DNA from: Candidatus Desulfofervidaceae bacterium
GTDB lineage: Bacteria; Desulfobacterota; Desulfofervidia; Desulfofervidales; Desulfofervidaceae
Assembly (NCBI GenBank): GCA_027038965.1
Contig: JALWFG010000016.1
Span: forward strand, 124,001-188,000
Direction: 5' to 3'
DNA: 64,000 nucleotides
In this document: piece after piece, positions 61,122 through 64,000 of the stretch
Layout of the letters: each line of letters opens with the position of its first letter
Numbering within the stretch: position 1 is the stretch's first letter
Made by a program: the position numbers and the translations under genes
The notes under the pieces: generated by a model
The model's input: only the letters and a program-made list of their open reading frames with translations
What the model was told of the DNA's origin: nothing
Database searches by the model: none

Positions 61122-62888
61122 ATGGTGAAACGGATCAAAGTGTTACCTCCTAACCTAGCCAATATCATTGCCGCTGGTGAGGTAATAGAACGTCCAGCGG
61201 CCGTTGTGAAAGAATTGCTTGAAAACGCCCTTGATGCTCAAGCAACGCATATTGAAATTAAGATTGCCAAGGGTGGCAAACGCCTCATAAGGGTAATAGA
61301 TGATGGTGTAGGCATTTGGCCAGAAGACCTTCCTTTGGCCATTCAGCGGCACAGCACTAGTAAAATTGAAAAGGTGGAGGACTTGTCTGCCATAAATACT
61401 TTGGGGTTTCGGGGCGAGGCCCTGGCGAGCATGGCGGCGGTTTCTAGGATGAAAATTGCCAGTCGGGTCGCAGACAAAGAATGGGGATATGAAATTATTG
61501 TAGAAGGTGGGAAAATTAAGTCAAAGCAGGAAATAGGGATGCCAGTAGGCACAATCATAGAGGTAAGGGATTTATTTTTCAATACCCCGGCCAGAGGTAA
61601 ATTTTTAAAAAGAGATACCACAGAGATGGCCCATATTTATGAAACAGTTATAAGAATAAGCCTTTGCTATCCTCATAAAAGCTTTATGTTAGAGACGGAA
61701 AAACGCAATTTGTTAAGGCTTTCTAAAGCCCGGGATTTAAGAGAACGGGTTGGCCAGATTTATAACCTAGAATTGGCAAAATCGCTTAAGAAAGTGTCTT
61801 TAAAAAAGGACAATATTGTCCTTAAAGGATTTATGGCTCCTGTTCATTACAGCCGCCCTTCAACCAGAGAGATGTTCTTTTATGTTAACGGCAGGTGGGT
61901 AAGGAGTAGTTTTCTAAATCAAGCTGTATATAAGGCCTTGACAGACCTTTGGCCTAAGGGCCGCTATCCCTTTTTGGTGTTTTTTATTACGCTTCCACCT
62001 TCGGAGGTAGATGTTAATGTCCATCCTACCAAGCAAGAAGTAAAGTTTAAAAACCACTTCCTAATTCAATCAATGATAGAGGAGGGTATAAAGCAAGGAT
62101 TAGAGCAAAAATTGGCTGATATGATTTTAGAGCCTGGATTAGAGACCAAACCAAGCGACGCACCTTTAGAAGAAGATGTCCCTTTGGAATTACCTCTCCC
62201 ACTGCCAAAAAAGAATGAGCAGTTTCCATCCTTTGGAGATAAGGGTTTATGCCTTTCTACTAAACCATCCTTTAGGGTAGAAGATTCTTTGGTTCCTTAT
62301 AGGCTTAAGAAAAAAAGGCCTTGGCGCATTCTAGGCCAGTTGTGGCAGACTTACATTGTCTGTGAAGCAGAAACGGCGATGATTCTTATAGACCAACACG
62401 CCGCTCATGAGCGGTTAAATTATGAGAGGCTAAAGCAGATTTATAATAAGGGATGTGATAAAGGGCAGGAGCTTTTGACCCCTATTGTATTAGAGCTTAA
62501 TGTGGTGGAGGCCACATTGCTTAAAGAAATTATGCCAGAACTTCAAAAATTGGGTTTTTATATTGAAGGATTTGGAGAAAAAAGTTTTCTGATTCGCCGG
62601 GTGCCGGTATTACTGGCTCACAAAGATGTGAAGGGTATTCTAGAGGGCATCATTAAAGATATGGAGGCCTGCCTTAAAATGCCCAACATGGCGGAGATTG
62701 CAGAGGGACTCTTGAAAAGCATGGCCTGCCACATGTCAGTGAGGGCCCACGATCCCTTAACAGAAGAAGAAATCAAATATCTCTTAGAACAAATTTTAGA
62801 GCTTAAAATACTTCATTGTCCTCATGGTCGTCCTTTTTATAAGCTTTTTGATAAGAAGGAAATTGGCAAATTTTTTGACAGGAATTGA
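61122..62888 (+). CDS. mutL: DNA mismatch repair protein MutL
   Basis: 588 residues from the ATG at 61122, chosen because AGGA lies nine bases upstream and MutL proteins begin near IKVLPPNLANIIAAGEVIER; an ATG at 61101 adds seven residues. The GHKL ATPase motifs are ELLENALDAQATHIEI, IDDGVGI and TLGFRGEALASMAAVSRM. The C-terminal dimerisation region from about residue 400 has LIDQHAAHERLNYERL, MACHMSVRAHDPLTEEE and CPHGRPF; the DQHAAHER and CPHGRP pattern suggests a latent endonuclease-type or related MutL. Confidence 0.95.
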   Translation: MVKRIKVLPPNLANIIAAGEVIERPAAVVKELLENALDAQATHIEIKIAKGGKRLIRVIDDGVGIWPEDLPLAIQRHSTSKIEKVEDLSAINTLGFRGEALASMAAVSRMKIASRVADKEWGYEIIVEGGKIKSKQEIGMPVGTIIEVRDLFFNTPARGKFLKRDTTEMAHIYETVIRISLCYPHKSFMLETEKRNLLRLSKARDLRERVGQIYNLELAKSLKKVSLKKDNIVLKGFMAPVHYSRPSTREMFFYVNGRWVRSSFLNQAVYKALTDLWPKGRYPFLVFFITLPPSEVDVNVHPTKQEVKFKNHFLIQSMIEEGIKQGLEQKLADMILEPGLETKPSDAPLEEDVPLELPLPLPKKNEQFPSFGDKGLCLSTKPSFRVEDSLVPYRLKKKRPWRILGQLWQTYIVCEAETAMILIDQHAAHERLNYERLKQIYNKGCDKGQELLTPIVLELNVVEATLLKEIMPELQKLGFYIEGFGEKSFLIRRVPVLLAHKDVKGILEGIIKDMEACLKMPNMAEIAEGLLKSMACHMSVRAHDPLTEEEIKYLLEQILELKILHCPHGRPFYKLFDKKEIGKFFDRN

Positions 62889-62935
62889 CTTTTTATTTTA
62901 AACTTTATAGACTGCCCTAATCAAAGGCAGGGGGT

Positions 62936-64000
62936 ATGGTTTTGAAGCTAAAAAAACAACACTTTGTGGCAGTTTTGTTGTTTGTAGGTTTGGGGGTAGT
63001 AGGGCTATTGATGTTTAATTTTTTTGAAACTGTTCCACCCCAAATCAGTGTTTTTCCAGACCCCAAGGGCTATTTGCCTATCCAAAAGGTATTCAAAATT
63101 TCTTTTTTCGAAAAAGGCAGGGGACTTAGGGCGATTGACATATATTTAGTGCAAGACGGTAAGAGGTATTACCTTTTAAAAAAATCATTTCCCTGGACCT
63201 TCCAAAAGGGATCTCAACAAATGCAAGAAACGGTTAAATTGACGATCGCTCCTGCCAAGTTGGGCCTGCATGACGGAACAGCAACCTTTATTATTTCAGC
63301 CTCAGATTGTTCCTTGTGGCATTGGGGCAAGGGAAATTGTGCCGAAAGGAAGTATAGTGTCATTATTGACGCTACGCCACCAACGATTGAAGTTTTAACC
63401 CGCAGTCATAATGTTGCAGTTGGGGGCAGTGCCTTGACCATTTATCGGGCTTCAGAGCCTTTAGAGAGCCAGGGAGTAAAAGAAGCAGACAAATACTTCT
63501 TCAAAGGTTATCTAGTGAAGGGCCTTTATTTGTGTCTCTTTGCCTATCCTTATAATGCCCCTCCAGATATGCTTTTGAGGGTTTTTGGTTTGGACAAGGC
63601 CGGGAATAAGGGCGAAGGCGGGTTTTATTACCACATTATTCGCCGTCGGTTTAAACCAGACAAAATAAGGATTACTGATAGCTTCTTGCACGCCAAAATG
63701 CCCGATTTTTGGAATGTTTATCCTGAACTTCAGGGAAAGTATTTGGAGACCTTTTTAAAAGTAAATACTGACTTGCGCCAGCGTACCAATGAAGAGATAA
63801 AACGAATTTGTCAAATTTCCAATCCTTATCCTCTATTTGAAGGGGCGTTTGTAAGAATGAAGGGGGCGACAAGGGCCACCTTTGGAGATAGAAGGAGCTA
63901 CTATTATCATGGCCAAAAGATTGGCACCTCCGTGCACATGGGTGTAGACTTGGCCTCTGTTGCCCATGCTCCAGTGCCAGCGGCCAATAATGGGGTAGTG
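62936..64000 (+). CDS. M23-family (LytM-type) peptidase, 5' part only
   Basis: An open frame of 355 codons starts at the ATG at 62936 (GGGGG upstream) and runs off the window. A single N-terminal membrane anchor (about residues 7-27) is followed by two Ig-like or beta-rich regions and the beginning of the M23 domain with the zinc motif HMGVDLAS (His about residue 335) and APVPAANNGVV. Such enzymes are peptidoglycan DD-endopeptidases or regulators thereof. The second zinc motif HxH lies beyond the edge. Confidence 0.88.
   Translation, partial: MVLKLKKQHFVAVLLFVGLGVVGLLMFNFFETVPPQISVFPDPKGYLPIQKVFKISFFEKGRGLRAIDIYLVQDGKRYYLLKKSFPWTFQKGSQQMQETVKLTIAPAKLGLHDGTATFIISASDCSLWHWGKGNCAERKYSVIIDATPPTIEVLTRSHNVAVGGSALTIYRASEPLESQGVKEADKYFFKGYLVKGLYLCLFAYPYNAPPDMLLRVFGLDKAGNKGEGGFYYHIIRRRFKPDKIRITDSFLHAKMPDFWNVYPELQGKYLETFLKVNTDLRQRTNEEIKRICQISNPYPLFEGAFVRMKGATRATFGDRRSYYYHGQKIGTSVHMGVDLASVAHAPVPAANNGVV

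Overview
The window is a moderately AT-rich, gene-dense bacterial chromosome segment with about 50 supportable protein genes, two tRNA genes, the 4.5S SRP RNA and one classical attenuator. The gene content points to a strictly anaerobic, didermic (Tol-Pal-bearing), probably sulfate- or metal-reducing Desulfobacterota-type organism. The basis is large HdrA proteins, Hdr/MvhD modules, a four-subunit pyruvate:ferredoxin oxidoreductase (POR), tungsten-type aldehyde oxidoreductase (AOR) homologues and archaemetzincin. The genus cannot be fixed from sequence alone; a Candidatus Desulfofervidus-like lineage is a guess.

Layout. 1-364: frameshifted remnant of a coiled-coil protein. 419-2946 (minus): smpB, ptsI, ptsH, overlapping one another. 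3066-8032: complete tolQ-tolR-tolA-tolB-pal-cpoB cluster. 8292-13668: glmU-glmS (UDP-GlcNAc synthesis), an M48/TPR protease and an ATP-grasp protein. 13807-18717: a trp operon start with a Trp-codon leader peptide, mutually exclusive hairpins and terminators, followed by trpE, trpG, a VKOR-thioredoxin protein, trpD and a HAD phosphatase. 18646-20402 (minus): phospholipid synthase, class II aldolase, TrmO. 20542-23334: tadA, tRNA-Ser(CGA) (overlapping tadA), tRNA-Ser(GGA), ffs, dnaX, ybaB.

23394-36707 is the most unusual stretch: one uninterrupted run of same-strand genes that interleaves two AOR homologues, two AOR-type ferredoxins, HdrA, HdrC, HdrB and all four POR subunits, then a polyprenyl synthase and a cation exchanger. 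36952-44281 adds a second Hdr block (HdrA-HdrC-HdrA-MvhD). Taken together this looks like an electron-bifurcating or confurcating system linking 2-oxoacid and/or aldehyde oxidation, ferredoxin and a thiol/disulfide or low-potential acceptor. It recalls the BamBCDEF logic but with POR genes inserted. One AOR copy appears to have lost much of the cofactor region.

44440-49353: isochorismatase-like hydrolase, UDP-glucose dehydrogenase, hisS, aspS. 49388-54767 (minus): DUF4911-like protein, FdhD-like protein, archaemetzincin, gpmI and a UvrD/PcrA helicase. 54861-55301: small HepT-like helical protein. 55343-60062 (minus): MagIII-like DNA glycosylase, gltX, response regulator, histidine kinase, and a membrane protein with 21 consecutive RT-centred heptads, the last four translationally clustered or close. 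60414-64000: small membrane protein, mutL and the start of an M23 peptidase that runs off the end.
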